A stretch of DNA of 64,000 bases from Hydra vulgaris (Eukaryota > Cnidaria > Hydrozoa > Anthoathecata > Hydridae), in NCBI RefSeq assembly GCF_038396675.1, contig NC_088921.1, forward strand, positions 20,779,001 to 20,843,000. The letters run 5' to 3'. Below, piece by piece: positions 21,138 through 32,255 of the stretch; position 1 is the first letter of the stretch; each line of letters opens with the position of its first letter. Below the pieces are notes generated by a model that was not told where the DNA came from, did no database searches, and saw nothing but the letters and a program-made list of their open reading frames with translations. The translations under genes and the position numbers were made by a program.

Positions 21138-24100
21138 CTACTCGAAACTTTTAGAAATGGCAATGTTTATGGAAAACAAAGTATGATTTTTTCCTATATT
21201 GTTATAGCGCTTGTATTTTTCATATTTTATTTTCCATATATACTTTCTTTCTTTTATAATTATCTTTGTTATCTTATTTGGGAGGATAATTTTGTTTTCA
21301 ATTACAAAGATGTTTCTTGCGCGCCACAATTCCGTTGTTGTAGTATTTGTTACAGTGGTACTAACTTCGCTTTTGGGTCAGCTCTTGACAAACCTTCAAT
21401 ATTCAAATAAAAAATAGCATAGGTTGAGTTAAAATTTATCGTTGGGAGTTATCTCTCCTAAACAAGCCTTAGATCGTTATATATTGCGCATGCCACTTTA
21501 CAATATATAAAAGGGTGAAGCGTGTTTTTATTTCGGTTGCAGACGAGACAACAAGTATTGCCTCGCCCACGATTTTTGTTTTATTATTTACATTTTTCTT
21601 TAGTGGGCTAAATATTTTGTAAAATTTTCCATTGTGTATTTTGTGAGGAACCTTTGCCGTAAGATTTGAAACAGCGCCACCAAATCTTATCCCAGGGCAT
21701 TTTAGTTTGAAACGTGGTTTCCCAAAAAGTTTGCTTTTCGATCAAATTTGTATAGTCAATTTTGGTCCCCCAAGATAAAGTAAACTTTCTTTGTTGTAAT
21801 CATTTTTTCTTCTAAGAGGTTTGCTTTATTTTTTAGGGTTTGCTTTATTTTTTAGGATTTCAATCACAGAGTAGTAAAATGGATGATTTAGTGACTTAGG
21901 AAACTTTACTTCGGTTAGAAAGTTCCATTGTAAATGTATAGTAAAACCTCTTCTAGCATATTTGGTTAAAGGATAGGCTAAAATATATTTGTAAAGAAAA
22001 AAACTCTTATGTGGGTTTAGATCTTCTCGAAACAGCATTAGATGTTTAAGCCTTAAGGCGTTTGAACTGCCTCAAAACATCAAGAATTCCTAAGCCCCCT
22101 TTATCAACCTTTAAATTTAGAATATTTCTTTTAATCGGCTCAGCAAAATGGTTTTGCCACAAGTAAGTAGAAATTTCTTTTTTGATCAATTTTTCATGAA
22201 GATTGTTCATAAGAAAGATGTTTGCAACATACTAGACCTTTGAAAGGGCTAGCGTGTTGACAGACATCCCTTTGCACTTTAGCGAATCATTTCTGTATTT
22301 AAAGTTTTGTAAATCTTTTTTAATTTTTCAATGGCCTTATCAAAATTAAATTCCGCTGCCTTTTTAAGGTTGTTAAAAAGGTCAGCCCAAGAACTTTCAT
22401 ACCGTTCTGGTTCGACCAATTAATAAAAAATTAATCAAAGGACAAATTATTTAAAGAGTTTTGAACCCACCTTCCCCCCCCCCCCACCCAGAGCAAGCGC
22501 GTTTGTTTTGTTCAAATTTATGTTTGAGCCAGAGGCTTTTTCAAAAGTATTTAAAACCTTAAAAATTTCACCAACGAAGTCTGGGACTTTGCAGATAACA
22601 GTGGTGTCGAATGCGAACTGCATTATTTTAAAGGGAGTTGTACCAGGGAGTTGGATTCCCTAAATTCTTTGGCTGTACTTAAATTCTGAGGCTAGCGTTT
22701 CTACTGCCACACAGTACAACATTAAAGAGTTCGGATCTCCCTGTCGAACTCCCCTTTTTATTTTAATGGGTTTACTCAGGTACCCGTTTTTGGTTATAAT
22801 TGATTGCGTATTTTTTAAAGTTTGTTCAATTGCATTTACAAAATTGTATCCAAATTTAAATTTTTCTAAGACTTTTACAAGAAAAGCTCTGTCCATCTTG
22901 TCAATAGCTTTTTCCTGGTCCAGAGACATCAAAAAACCACTGATTTTTTTTTTATCAGTGTAGTGGATGATGTCTCAGACCAGAAACAAATTTAAGAAAG
23001 TATTTCTCCCAGGTACTGAGCATGTTAGGGACAATTCTAAGATTTTATGCAGAACTTTGGCCATTCTGAGTGCCAGCGCTTTCGTGACTATCTTGTGGTC
23101 AGCTATGGAATTGGCCTCAAGTTCTGCAGCAGCGACAAATCTCTATCCTTCAGACTAATCACTGCCGTTCTCTGGGTTCAAGGAACCTGATTTTGAGTGT
23201 TTTCAAAATAGTTTTGATTGGTTAGCCGGGTAAATTCATCCCCATAAATACCCCAGGTATATTGCCAGAATTCAACAGAAATTCCGTCAATACCCGGGGA
23301 CTTATTTTTTTGTAGACTTGGTAAAGTTCAGAGGAGCTAATGTTTATATTTAAAAAAGCATTTTCATCATCCTTTAAAACATTTTTAATTTTAACTAACA
23401 AAGCGCTTTTGCATGGAATTGTCAAGATTTACATTTTTATAAAATTTTCTCAAAACATTTTGGATGTCATTGGTGTCAGTAAAAGTTTTATTTTTGTAAA
23501 ATACATTTTTAATAGTTTTTTTACTTTGGTTGGTCTTTTCCATAAGAAATAAAGATCTTGAGGGTATTTCTTCCTCTTCGATTATTTCTTGTTTCGTTCT
23601 GATAAAGACCCCTTTTTTGTTATTCAGTTCACTTAACTCTTTTTTAATAAAGTTAATTTTTGTCTCAACTCTTTCGCTTTTTAAATTCTTCTAAATTTAA
23701 AATTTTTTATAAAACAAGAGTTTTTTTCTCTTTTTTCCTTTCTTAAGTGTCGCCCTCTTTCTTCTGCGATAACCCTAACCATAAATTTAGCGTATTTCCA
23801 TCCTTGGTTAGAGTTTTCAAAAGAGTTTTGTTTATGATTAATTTCAAATTCTTGTTTTAACATTTCTAAAATTTTTTTGTCAGTTAGTAAAGATGTGTTT
23901 AAGTGCCAAAGTCCCGGTCCCCGCGGATTTTCCCTTTCGAGAAAGATTTCGCAGGAAACCGAGTCATGGTCACTTAAACCTACCTGACTATATTCGCATT
24001 TTGGTTTCAAATTTAACAAATTGTGTGAAACATATATCCTATCAATTCTACTTTTATAGTTTTAGTGTTTGTATGAAAATACTTTTTTATTAGGATTATT

Positions 24101-24205
24101 GGTACATTTTTAGGAATCAAATTTTTTAAAAAATGTCAATAAAGAGTCTCTTTTTTGATTGTTATATAATCCGTTGACGTTTAACGATAATATTTTTACT
24201 GCCAT
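21138..24205 (-). pseudogene. ORF2 of element G, endonuclease mostly deleted
   Basis: Starts MAVKILSLNVNGLYNNQKRD at 24,205, but after ~28 residues jumps to a point just before YKSRIDRIYVSH. The QETH, GVAIL, NIYGPN and GDFN blocks are missing. GLSDHDSVSCEIF remains near 23,960. RT follows: MSLDQEKAIDKMDRAF and KRGVRQGDPNSLMLYCVAVE (22,932-22,660). YADD is altered to FAFDTTVI near 22,620. A C-tract of 12 interrupts NKTNALALGG near 22,475. Later blocks include NDSLKCKGMSVNTLALSK and the end IKERKYIWKIKYEKYKR. Confidence 0.8.
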
Positions 24206-24382
24206 TTTTTATGACTGAGAAAACTATAACAGATAATTAAAAACTTTGTTCTAATTCACAAAAAATTTAAAATTTTCAAAAATAGGAATTTAAAATAAAA
24301 GATTTAACAGTTTTCTCAGTCGCGCATTTGTAAAAAACAAAATTTAAAAAAATATATCGTAATAAATGGAATAAAATAAAAA

Positions 24383-25720
24383 TTATTCTCTTACATACTT
24401 GGTTGACCGCGATATTCCAACTTCATCACAATATTTCCTCTACTGATTGTTTACTATCGTCGTTAAATAGTTTTTGTTGCCTTTACTGTTTCGATTATAA
24501 TAGTCTTTAACGCAGCGTCGTATAGCAGGATCTTGCTCGTTTAAAATTTCATCTTTTGTTTTATCGTAGGGTCCCTTTAGGATAACCATAAGTTGCCCCA
24601 GCATGCTGGGGTTGAGTCCATTCTGGATAACTTTTGGTTATCCAGAACGGACTCAACGCAGGTGTGGATTTGACTGTTGATCCTCCGGATCAACAGTCAA
24701 ATCCACACCTGCTTCTTCAGGGTGGTTGACTTCTTCGTTTCTTTCTGCAGCTGTTTTTGAATCTTGACAGATACTCGAAGACGGTTTAACGGGATGTTGT
24801 TCGAAAGATTGTACACAATCGCTCGCAGACGACACGGGATCCCTGGTGTACATTGTTCGGACTTGATGCCCTCTGATGTACAGGATTTCCGGAATCGGTG
24901 TCTGGAGATCTTCCAAAATCGCTACTAACACACCTGAATAATAAGGGTAACCATTTGGTGAAGCATTTATGATGACTTTTGTGGTACCGTGTTTACCGTA
25001 TCCCATTCCCGAAGGTATTGAACCAACATCAAGTAATCTCGCTTTGAGCGGTAAGCCGAATATTGAGACGTGCGTTCGTCGGCGAAAAGTACGGTTGTTG
25101 GTTGAGGGCAGAAATCGTTGATAATAATTCCTAATGTTCAGGCCCTTTTCAAGTAGGCGGTTTTACGATGTTTGAGTTTTCATGACAATTTCTACTACTG
25201 ACGAGCGGTAAATAAGTTGTACACCCTCAAGATCGTTAATAGGCCTTTCGGTTTCGAGTGCGAGTAGAATATCCTTGATAGTGAATTTGCATTGTAATTT
25301 CGACAGCAGAGTTTTTGGAAGCTGTGCTTTAATTTCATCTTTTGGGTATGACGCTTCGGCTTGGTCGTAGTTTCTTTTCGCGAAGTTAATCTTTTGATGG
25401 TCTTCGACGGTCGGCACAGCGATGTTGTTTTGAGTACGTTTCTCGATTGAAGTTTCCATCTCAGTCGGGACTGCAGAATTCGGCAAAGTAGAGTTCAGGC
25501 ATTCCAATACGATCCGCGTGGAATAAAGATCTTTAAACTCAGCCATATTACAATCGCTAAGTTCGTCTTCACTGTAGGACATCTCAATTCGATGCTCCAG
25601 GTCGTCTAAAGTTAGATGGTCTCGTACTTGTTCCATGCGTTCAAGCAGGACTTTCGCGGTCTTCATCGTTTCAAAAGAATATCTTCTTGAGTTCGACTGC
25701 GATTTCATAATGCAGAGCAT
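24383..25720 (-). pseudogene. ORF1 of element G
   Basis: A 446-codon frame in one phase from the ATG at 25,720 to TAA at 24,383 with three in-frame stops. First fold: CKFTIKDILLALETERPIND, then LEGVQLIYRSSVVEIVMKT and LLEKGLNIRNYYQRFLPS. Second fold: VSIFGLPL, GMGYGKHGTTKVI, YYSGVLVAILEDLQTPIPE, ILYIRGHQVRTMY. A polar linker holds three contiguous hairpins (24,596-24,712); two of the stops fall inside hairpin 2. The C-terminal domain PSMLGQLMVILKGPYDKT...NSKGNKNYL resembles the end of A ORF1. Confidence 0.7.
24596..24712. repeat. Three contiguous hairpins in ORF1 of element G
   Basis: (1) 24,596-24,611 is the loopless 16 bp palindrome CCCCAGCATGCTGGGG. (2) 24,612-24,656 has 20 bp arms, a 5 nt loop and one mismatch. 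(3) 24,658-24,712 has perfect 25 bp arms and a 5 nt loop. Gaps of 0 and 1 nt separate them. Confidence 0.95.
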
Positions 25721-25802
25721 TCTAAAATTAAAAACTCTCCAAGACTTAATAACAAACCTCTAAATCTTTAAAAAACCACTGCCTTGGCTAGTAACTAAGA
25801 CT

Positions 25803-25833
25803 CTTGATCTTAGCCATTAAGACGAAAAACGAT
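25803..25833 (-). pseudogene. U2: U2 snRNA 5' part, interrupted by element G
   Basis: ATCGTTTTTCGTCTTAATGG then CTAAGATCAAG: full 31 nt with four changes in stem-loop I, so the unit was decaying. Confidence 0.8.
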
Positions 25834-26012
25834 AGGTTAACAATGCAGACATAGTCGGACTGACGCCGTCTTTAACAATGTACTTGTGGTTTGAATTAGT
25901 TCGTCTAACCATTTTCGTCGTCGTTATCATCAGCAGCATCATCATCATCAGCAGCTGAGCCTATTGGCGATGTTGGACACTCTAAAAGTTAAGAATTTTT
26001 CTTATTTTCAAT
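25834..26012 (-). promoter_or_regulatory. U2 intergenic spacer with promoter
   Basis: The proximal promoter is kept (CACAAGTACATTG, GACGGCGTCAGTCCGACTAT) but ends GCATTGTTAACCT, diverged just upstream of the start. The trinucleotide tract at ~25,915-25,955 has a (CAT)4 run. Confidence 0.6.
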
Positions 26013-26164
26013 CTGGGCCGCGCTTAGCAGTAGTGCAAAGCCGAAGCAACTCGTGGTCATGGCAAGGTAAACCTATGATCCGATGACCTAATGCCAAAAA
26101 TCAGATTAATATATGAGCCGGACTGTGGTGGCGTACCAGATTCTAAAGTGATAAGAACTGATAC
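26013..26164 (-). pseudogene. U2: U2 snRNA 3' part
   Basis: Resumes at GTATCAGTTCTTATCAC after the 19 nt A tail of element H. Stem-loop IIa is weakened (GCCACCACAGTCCGGC). The Sm site ATTTTTGG is intact and stem-loop IV has CTAAGC in place of CTGAGC. Confidence 0.8.
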
Positions 26165-29100
26165 TTTTTTTTTTTTTTTTTTATTAAAAAAAATAGTTTA
26201 AAAGTGGTAAAGGTAGTTTTGTATAAAAATCGGCATATTGCATCATATAATGAGAAATGCGAGTGAAAATTTTCGAGGGTGTTGTCTCTAGTCGCTTTTT
26301 GGTATTTAGCGTTCCATACATATCGTATTTCTTGTTTAATAGATTCTACTTTTTTATTTGCTTTTATATCTTTTCTTTCTTTAATTTTGGCGTGTTTTGC
26401 TCGCCATATTTCACTTAGTGTTATATGTGTAATTGTTGTTATTGTTTTAGCTTTTTTATCTGTGTTTGGGAGATCTTCAAGATTTGTCATAAAATTCGTT
26501 CGAATAATATTAAAAGGTTTATAAAGTCGAAATCTATCATATATGGGTTCTGTTTGTTTCCAGACTGATCTGGCACTTTTGCTGAATACGAGAGGGTGTA
26601 GCGTGGATTCGAGTTGACTACACGTTTTACGTAATGCAATTCCTCGACAACGGTTTTTTTTCCATAACATTACTTTTTTAAGCGTTGGGAGGCTGTTGTG
26701 AATTAGACGCCACCACGTATTCATGCTTAGTCCCTGTGCGTAAGAGTTGAAACTTCTTTCCCATATTTTATTCCACTTTAGTGGTTTTTGGAACAATGAT
26801 TGCCAAAACGTTTGAAGTTTATTTTTGCTTTTGTTGTTTTCGAATTTTGAAGGTATGTTATATATGTTTTTTGAGTTTTTTGTTTTTAGCGAGAAAATAT
26901 CTTTATTTACTTTTATAACATCTATTATGCCTTGATAGTAAAAGGGAGGTGGGTTATGAGTTTTAGGGAAGTTATTTATGGTTTGAAATTTCCATTGGTG
27001 GTATGATTTCCTACTTTTAGTAATGATGTGGCTAGTAAATATTTTTTCAGGTAGATGGAATAATGTGGTTGTTTGTATTCTTTAATTTGAAGCATTTGCT
27101 TCGCCCTTAGAGATACACTTAGAGAATATTTCGGTCTAGGATTCCCAAACCTCCTTGATGTATTGGCAAATTTAAAATGTCTCGTTTTATTGGTTCGGCC
27201 TACTCACTCTGCCATTGGTATTTAGATGTTTCTTTTAAGATATTTGTTTTGTTTTCTTCCGATATTGAAAATATGTCTCCTACAAACCGTGTTTTGGATA
27301 GGGCTAGAGTGTTGGCAAAAATGGCTTTGCATATTATGAAGACGTTTCTATATTTAAAGGTTTTGGTTTTCTTGGTAAAGTGTTGTCTTGCGTTCTTCCA
27401 GTTTATACTTGATGTATATGCGAGATCAGTATGGAAGAGAATGCCTTAGATTTTTATTCCACTAAAGTTTGACCATTTAATGTTATAACTTTCTTGGGTA
27501 AAGGCTTTAGTCGTATTTTCGAATTCGATATAATTAAAACCTCCAAGTGCTAGTGCCTTGGTTTTGAGTCAGTTAATATTAGATCCGGAGGTCATTTTGG
27601 AATGTTGATGGGTTTTGAAGACTTCTACTAAAGATTTTTTATGAAGATATGTCTGCATATTGCATAAGTTTTAGGTTAGTTTTTTTTCCTGGAATTGGTA
27701 ATCCATCTATTTTTGTGTTTGTTTGTATGGCTAGACCGAGGGTTTCGACTAATATGCAGTATAGCATAAAAGAGATTGGGTTGCCTTGTCGAACTCCTCT
27801 ACAGACCTGAAAAGGCTCGCTCATGAATCCAATATTTAAAATTATTGATTGGTTTTGTTCAAGTGTGTGCATTATAGCGTTTACGAAGTTTTTGCCGAGG
27901 TTAAATTTTGTCATTATTTTAAAGAGGAAGTTCCTATCAATCTTATCAAAAGCTTTTTCCTGGTCGATCGTTAGTAAAAAGCTTTTGATGTTTTTCTCAT
28001 TTGTGTAATGAATTAAATCTTTAACAAGGTGTAAATTTGAGAAAATATTTCTTCCGGGAATTGTACATGTTTGTGATGTTCCAAGAATAATGTTCAAAAT
28101 ATGGCTAATCGAAGTGACAGAGCCTTAGTTATTATATTGTAGTCCGCACAAAGAAGCTAGATTTGTCTCCAGTTTTTTAGCTCTGATGGGTCTGCTTCTT
28201 TAAAGATTAGGCTTATGAGTGTTATTCGCTGTGACCAGCTTAAAACGTTTCCGTTCATCTCCATAATGTTCCAACATTCCTGGTATAGCTCCGCTGGTAT
28301 ACCATCTAATCCCGGAGTCTTACCTTTTTTAAGTGTCTTTGCAGCTCGGCAAAGTTCATTGCTTGTAAACTTTTGGTTTAGAGCGTTGTTTTGCTCGTCG
28401 GTGAGTGTTTGGGTTATATTTTCTAGGAATATTTTTTGAGTTTCACTGCAAAGGGTTGATGCACTATACAGCTCTTTGTAAAAGGATCTAATTGTATTAA
28501 GGATATTTATCTGGTTGGTATGTAATGTGTCTCCGTCTTTTATTTCCTTTATGGCTTTCTTCTTCTGATTATTTTGTTCTATAAAAAGTAAAGATTTTGA
28601 TGGTATTTCTCCATCTTTAATTAAAATCTGTTTCGTTTTTATGAAGATTCCACCAGCATTTGCTAATTTTTTATTTCGTTTTGTAGGTATTTTATTTTTT
28701 CGGAATTTTCGTTGGCAATTTTATATTGTAGTTTATGAATTTTTTTTTTGTTTTTTGATTTTTATTTAGCAGAGCATTTTATAGCTTTTATTCTAATTTT
28801 ACATTTTACAATATCCCACCATTGACTTAAGTCCTCATATTCGTTTTTTTTCTTCTTAAGTTTAGTAACATATTTTATTAAATTTTCCTTAGAAACTCTA
28901 TCACTTAAAAGGTTCGTATTTAGGTGCCAGTAACCTGGCCCTCGTTTCTAATGTTTTTGGTAGTGCATTGACAAAAGAAAATTTTATGGTCACTGAGTTT
29001 GTTGTCATATATTTTAGATTCTAATTGGATTTCTTTATTTCCTAAAGTATATATCCTGTCTATTCTGCTTCTATATGTTTTATCACTTTTCTCAAACGTG

Positions 29101-29500
29101 AACGCTCTAGCATAAGGGTATGTTTCACGGAAAACATCATGTATTTCGTATTTGTCAGTGAGTTTTTTTAAGTTATATTTCCCTAACGTGTTATTTTTAT
29201 TATAGGCGTCACCGCCTTCTCGATTTAAATTTGGGTTTTCAACCATGTTGAAATCACCAGCTAGGAATAGAAATTCTGATTTGTTGATGTGTTTTTCTTG
29301 TTTTTCAAAGAAATGTTCTTTTTGTTGTGGGTCATTTGATCCATAAACATTTATTACTCCTATATTTTTACTTTTCAGGTTTAAGTTAGCAGCAATAATT
29401 CTGCCATTTTTTCCACATTTATAAAAAGATTCATTATATTGTGTCTTTTGCTGTCAGTGTTTAGTCCATTGACATTTATGGTAAGTAATCGTACAGCCAT
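26143..29500 (-). pseudogene. ORF2 of element H
   Basis: Starts MAVRLLTINVNGLNTDSKRH at 29,500. About 65 residues covering the QETH and GVAIL blocks are missing. It resumes with GRIIAANLNLKSK, VINVYGSNDPQQK, LAGDFNMVENPNLNREGG, SRIDRIYTLG, NKLSDHKIFFC. RT: SQTCTIPGRNIFSNLHLVKD, LLTIDQEKAFDKIDRNF, RGVRQGNPISFMLY, LKLMQYADI (second Asp lost). The C-terminal half (26,796-26,143) is open for 217 codons: CSQLESTLHPLVFSKSARSVW, SEIWRAKHAKIKERKD and EIRYVWNAKYQKATRDNTLE. It then reads Lys through the A tail and stops inside U2. Confidence 0.8.
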
Positions 29501-29611
29501 TATAATTTCTTTTTTGTTTTGTTTTTGTGTTTTTCTAGATTTTTCTATTTTTATTTTGCATTTAGGATTTTATATTTTTGTTTTGATATTTATTTAGGTA
29601 AGGATGTATAT

Positions 29612-29649
29612 ATATTCGACTCTTTAGGTCGAATATGGGCGTTGCCCAT
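29612..29649. repeat. Two overlapping hairpins between ORF1 and ORF2 of element H
   Basis: ATATTCGAC/GTCGAATAT (9 bp arms, 7 nt loop, 29,612-29,636) overlaps ATGGGC/GCCCAT (6 bp arms, 3 nt loop, 29,635-29,649) by two bases. Confidence 0.8.
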
Positions 29650-29722
29650 CAGTAAAAATATGTCCCACTATATTTGATCTTTTATAGTCTGATAACTTTT
29701 GGGTTTCGGATGACGTTTTCCT

Positions 29723-30700
29723 TTATTTTCCATTTGCTTCTATAAACGGTCCTTCTTCATCCATTTCATTGTTTTGTTGATCTTTTATACTACATTCGCT
29801 AGTACTTGTTTCGCTTATATATTGGAAATGTTTAGTGTCTGTTTTTAAATTTAAAACTTCACATTTCTTTTCAGTTGCTGAAATAGGTAACTCTGAGTTT
29901 GTTGTTTCATTTACTAATGTTTGGTTGTGGTTTTCTGTTAATGCAATAATTGGGGATAGAGAGGTTGTGTTTTTTGAATCGATTAATTTGGCATTTTCAC
30001 TTTGGTCCTTTTTCCTTTCAGGTTTGTTATTGTTTTTCTTTGGAAGAAAGTTTTCTTGCCCTGTATAAATGGCTTTGACTTTACAACCTTGGATTATGAT
30101 GTTTTTAGGTATGGGAATTTTAATATTTTCCATCTTAGCGACAAGTATACCAGAATAATATTTAGTTTGATTTTCTGGAGTTTTTTTATTAACAGGTCTG
30201 TTGTAGACATGTTTGCCGTGACCCATCATTTCTAAGTCTGTTTCAACTTGTATGTTTTCAAATTCGAGTGGTAGGCCTAGGATAGAGACAGCAACACTCT
30301 TGCTTATTTGTCTTGTAGATGTTGAATTGGTAAAGCGATGGTGACACCCCTTTATATTTAATCTTTTTACAAGAATATAATTTTTTGTTTTGTTGTCCTT
30401 ATAAGTTAGTTCGAGGATTGTGTTTCCTCGAATTATTTGCGCTCCCGCGAGACCCTCATCTAAGTTTTTATCTTCCAGGGCAAATAACACATCATTTATG
30501 GTGACGTTTGTTGCTACTGGACAAAGAAGAGTTTTATGAAGATGTCTTAGTTTAGGATTTAAATGTTGTTGATTTTTTTTTATTTAGGCGTATGATAGTT
30601 GCGGAGCTACAGATTGTTCATCATCGCAGCTATCAACGCACACATTCTGTATTATGGTTGTTATATCATGGTGTGTAAAGATAAGTTCCTCGCAATCCAT
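29723..30700 (-). pseudogene. ORF1 of element H, nearly intact
   Basis: A 326-codon frame from the ATG at 30,700 with a single in-frame stop near codon 38, after which 255 codons stay open. First fold: TINDVLFALEDKNLDEGLAG, AQIIRGNTILELTYKDN, ILVKRLNIKGCHHRF. Second fold: VAVSILGLPLEFENIQVETD, LEMMGHGKHVYNRP, KYYSGILVAKMENIKIPIPK, IIIQGCKVKAIYTGQ. An 80-residue acidic/Asn-rich tail ends EEGPFIEANGK. It lacks the MLxQL C-terminal domain found in A and G. Probably an RNA-binding ORF1p. Confidence 0.7.
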
Positions 30701-30935
30701 GACTTATAAAGGTTTTAGAAAGAAACCCTTATTATTCTAAAATTTATAATCTCAGTCAATTAGACTAAGATAGAGTCTCTATATTTGCTTAAATTAGCAA
30801 CCCGTGGTAAGGGTAGGATGAAACAATACTAAGCTATACTAAATTATACTGATCCTATAAAAAGGCAAGTAGAAGCTGATTAAATACACGTAGGTATTTA
30901 AGTTAAAGCACCGTTGTCTCAGGCTAAAACCATAT

Positions 30936-30963
30936 GATCCTAGAGATTAGGTCGAGAAGCGAT
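30936..30963 (-). pseudogene. U2: U2 snRNA 5' part, interrupted by element H
   Basis: ATCGCTTCTCGACCTAATCT then CTAGGATC, stopping at GATC (nt 28) before ATATGGTTTTAGCC of the LINE. Confidence 0.8.
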
Positions 30964-31139
30964 AACTAAACACTGCAGACATAGTCGGACTGACGCCGTC
31001 TTCAACAATATTCTTGTGGTTTGAATCAGTACGTCTAATCATTTTCGTTGTCGTCATCATCAGCAGCAGCTGAGACCATTGGCGATGTTGGACACACTAA
31101 AAGTCAAGACAATTTTTCTTATTTTCAATCTGGGCCGCG
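30964..31139 (-). promoter_or_regulatory. U2 intergenic spacer with promoter
   Basis: Shortest trinucleotide tract of the set (CATCATCAGCAGCAGCTGAG). Proximal blocks are intact, ending CTGCAGTGTTTAGTT directly before U2 nt 1. Best candidate for a still-competent promoter. Confidence 0.6.
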
Positions 31140-31281
31140 CTCAGCAGTAGTGCAAAGCCGAGGCAACCCGTGGTCAGGGCAAGGTAAACCTATGATCCCA
31201 TGACCAAATGCCAAAAATCAGATTCATATATGAGCCGGACTGTGCCGGCGTACCAGATAATAAACTAATAAGAAAAGATAC
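31140..31281 (-). pseudogene. U2: U2 snRNA 3' part
   Basis: Starts GGTATCTTTTCTTATTAG directly after the stub I 3' UTR with no A run. Stem-loop IIa, Sm site, stem-loops III and IV are all conserved. Confidence 0.85.
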
Positions 31282-31736
31282 CAACTAGTCCAAAGCCCAA
31301 GATAGCAAAGTGTATTTTAAATTTTTTGTTTTTGTTATATTGTTTTATATTTTTATCTAATTATGTTATTTTAATATTTTTGTTCGTATTTTATTTGTGT
31401 ACTTTTGTTTGATTATCAAGTGTTAATAAAGTAACTCTTGGATGTGACATTTTAACCTTGCAACGGTTTTATTTATATTTTATTTTGTGTTTTTTGTTTT
31501 TTGTTGATTATTGTAGCCATTATTATAATTATAATTGTTTATTTGTTATTTTTTAAGTTTTTGCATGACCTAGAACGAAAAAACGATGAACGAAAAAGCG
31601 AAAATTTGAACGGTGTCGAGATCATTAAGCCATATTTTAGAAATTAAATCGTAATTCTGTATTGCTATCTTTACTAAGAACATTATTAAATGAAAAGGTT
31701 TTATGAAAACCTCAAATGTTGTTTTGTCTTAGGTAT
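31282..31736 (-). mobile_element. LINE 3' stub, element I
   Basis: The last ~455 bp of an F/J-subfamily LINE: the ORF2 C-terminus (GFHKTFSFN...) and 3' UTR. The DNA transposon at 31,737 has cut it off. The continuous version in F (19,611-20,085) shows where the transposon inserted, at AATAAAT/ACCTAAG. It ends in CTTTGGACTAGTTGGTATC with no A tail. Confidence 0.75.
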
Positions 31737-31897
31737 GGGTCAAATCATCCAAAAAAATCAAAAAATGTCACCCTATGTTTGGGATTTTGCTAATTTTTTT
31801 ATATGTTATATGGTTTATGAAAATTAAGAATAATTGAAATTTGGAACCTCTAACCCCTTACGGTTCTTGAGATATTTAGGTTTCAATTTTCTTATTT

Positions 31898-31912
31898 ATG
31901 CTGACTCAGCAT
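31898..31912. promoter_or_regulatory. MARE-type bZIP palindrome in left TIR, outer
   Basis: ATGCTGACTCAGCAT contains TGCTGACTCAGCA, an exact Maf-recognition-element consensus with a TGACTCA AP-1 core. Binding is inference. Confidence 0.55.
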
Positions 31913-32240
31913 TTTTTGTAAATGTATTTTTGTCATTAAATAGCAATAATTAATGGACGAAATAAGGTATCATTCTGAAATTTGGTACATAGACAATCTT
32001 CCATATGGCGGATACAAATATTAAATTAAAAAAATTTTTAGACCACGTTAAGTACATGTAAATTGAATAATAATGGCATTTATTTTGGGGTATTTTGACG
32101 GTCAAATTTGTGATGTCACCTTGACAATTTTTTTTTAGGCATTACTATAACTTACAATACAGGTATCAAACTTCACTATTAATTAAAAATATATTATTGC
32201 ATTTTTTGACTTTTCTAAATTTAGCCTTTAAAGTAAATAA

Positions 32241-32255
32241 ATGCTGAGTCAGCAT
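32241..32255. promoter_or_regulatory. MARE-type bZIP palindrome in left TIR, inner
   Basis: ATGCTGAGTCAGCAT, preserved although the flanking TIR sequence has diverged between the two ends. Confidence 0.55.

Larger units (their letters stand above)
20578..25802 (-). mobile_element. Keno-like LINE, element G (left arm)
   Basis: A 5.2 kb element with both ends: the 5' junction after U2 AAGATCAAG at 25,802 and an A tail at the other end (polyT 20,578-20,590). Order: ~80 bp leader, ORF1 (25,720-24,383), ~180 bp, ORF2 (24,205-21,138), ~550 bp 3' UTR. It carries the D/E-type 3' hairpin (21,049-21,087), a 26 bp perfect hairpin (20,973-21,025) and three contiguous hairpins inside ORF1. Most of the endonuclease is deleted, so it could not have inserted itself in its present form. 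Confidence 0.85.
26165..30935 (-). mobile_element. Keno-like LINE, element H (left arm)
   Basis: A 4.8 kb element bounded by U2 on both sides. The 5' end at 30,935 starts ATATGGTTTTAGCCTGAGAC. ORF1 runs 30,700-29,723, the inter-ORF gap contains two hairpins (29,612-29,649), and ORF2 runs 29,500-26,143. There is essentially no 3' UTR: the ORF2 frame enters the A tail. It has fewer breaks than its neighbours, which suggests a younger copy, but part of the endonuclease is missing. Confidence 0.85.
15080..32220. repeat. Left arm of ~17 kb inverted repeat
   Basis: Mirrors 36,593-53,738. Feature coordinates sum to 68,814 in the inner part, 68,816 further out and 68,818 in the outer part. The steps come from a C-tract (12 vs 14) near 22,475 and a small indel near 19,907. 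Predicted peptides of G and H are identical in both arms. Differences cluster in the outer 5 kb (hAT and element F). Confidence 0.95.

Noticed and set aside
22472-22490. C/G homopolymer as a functional quadruplex or i-motif
   Set aside because: It interrupts a conserved ORF2 block and differs in length between the arms (12 vs 14), more like slippage or sequencing noise.
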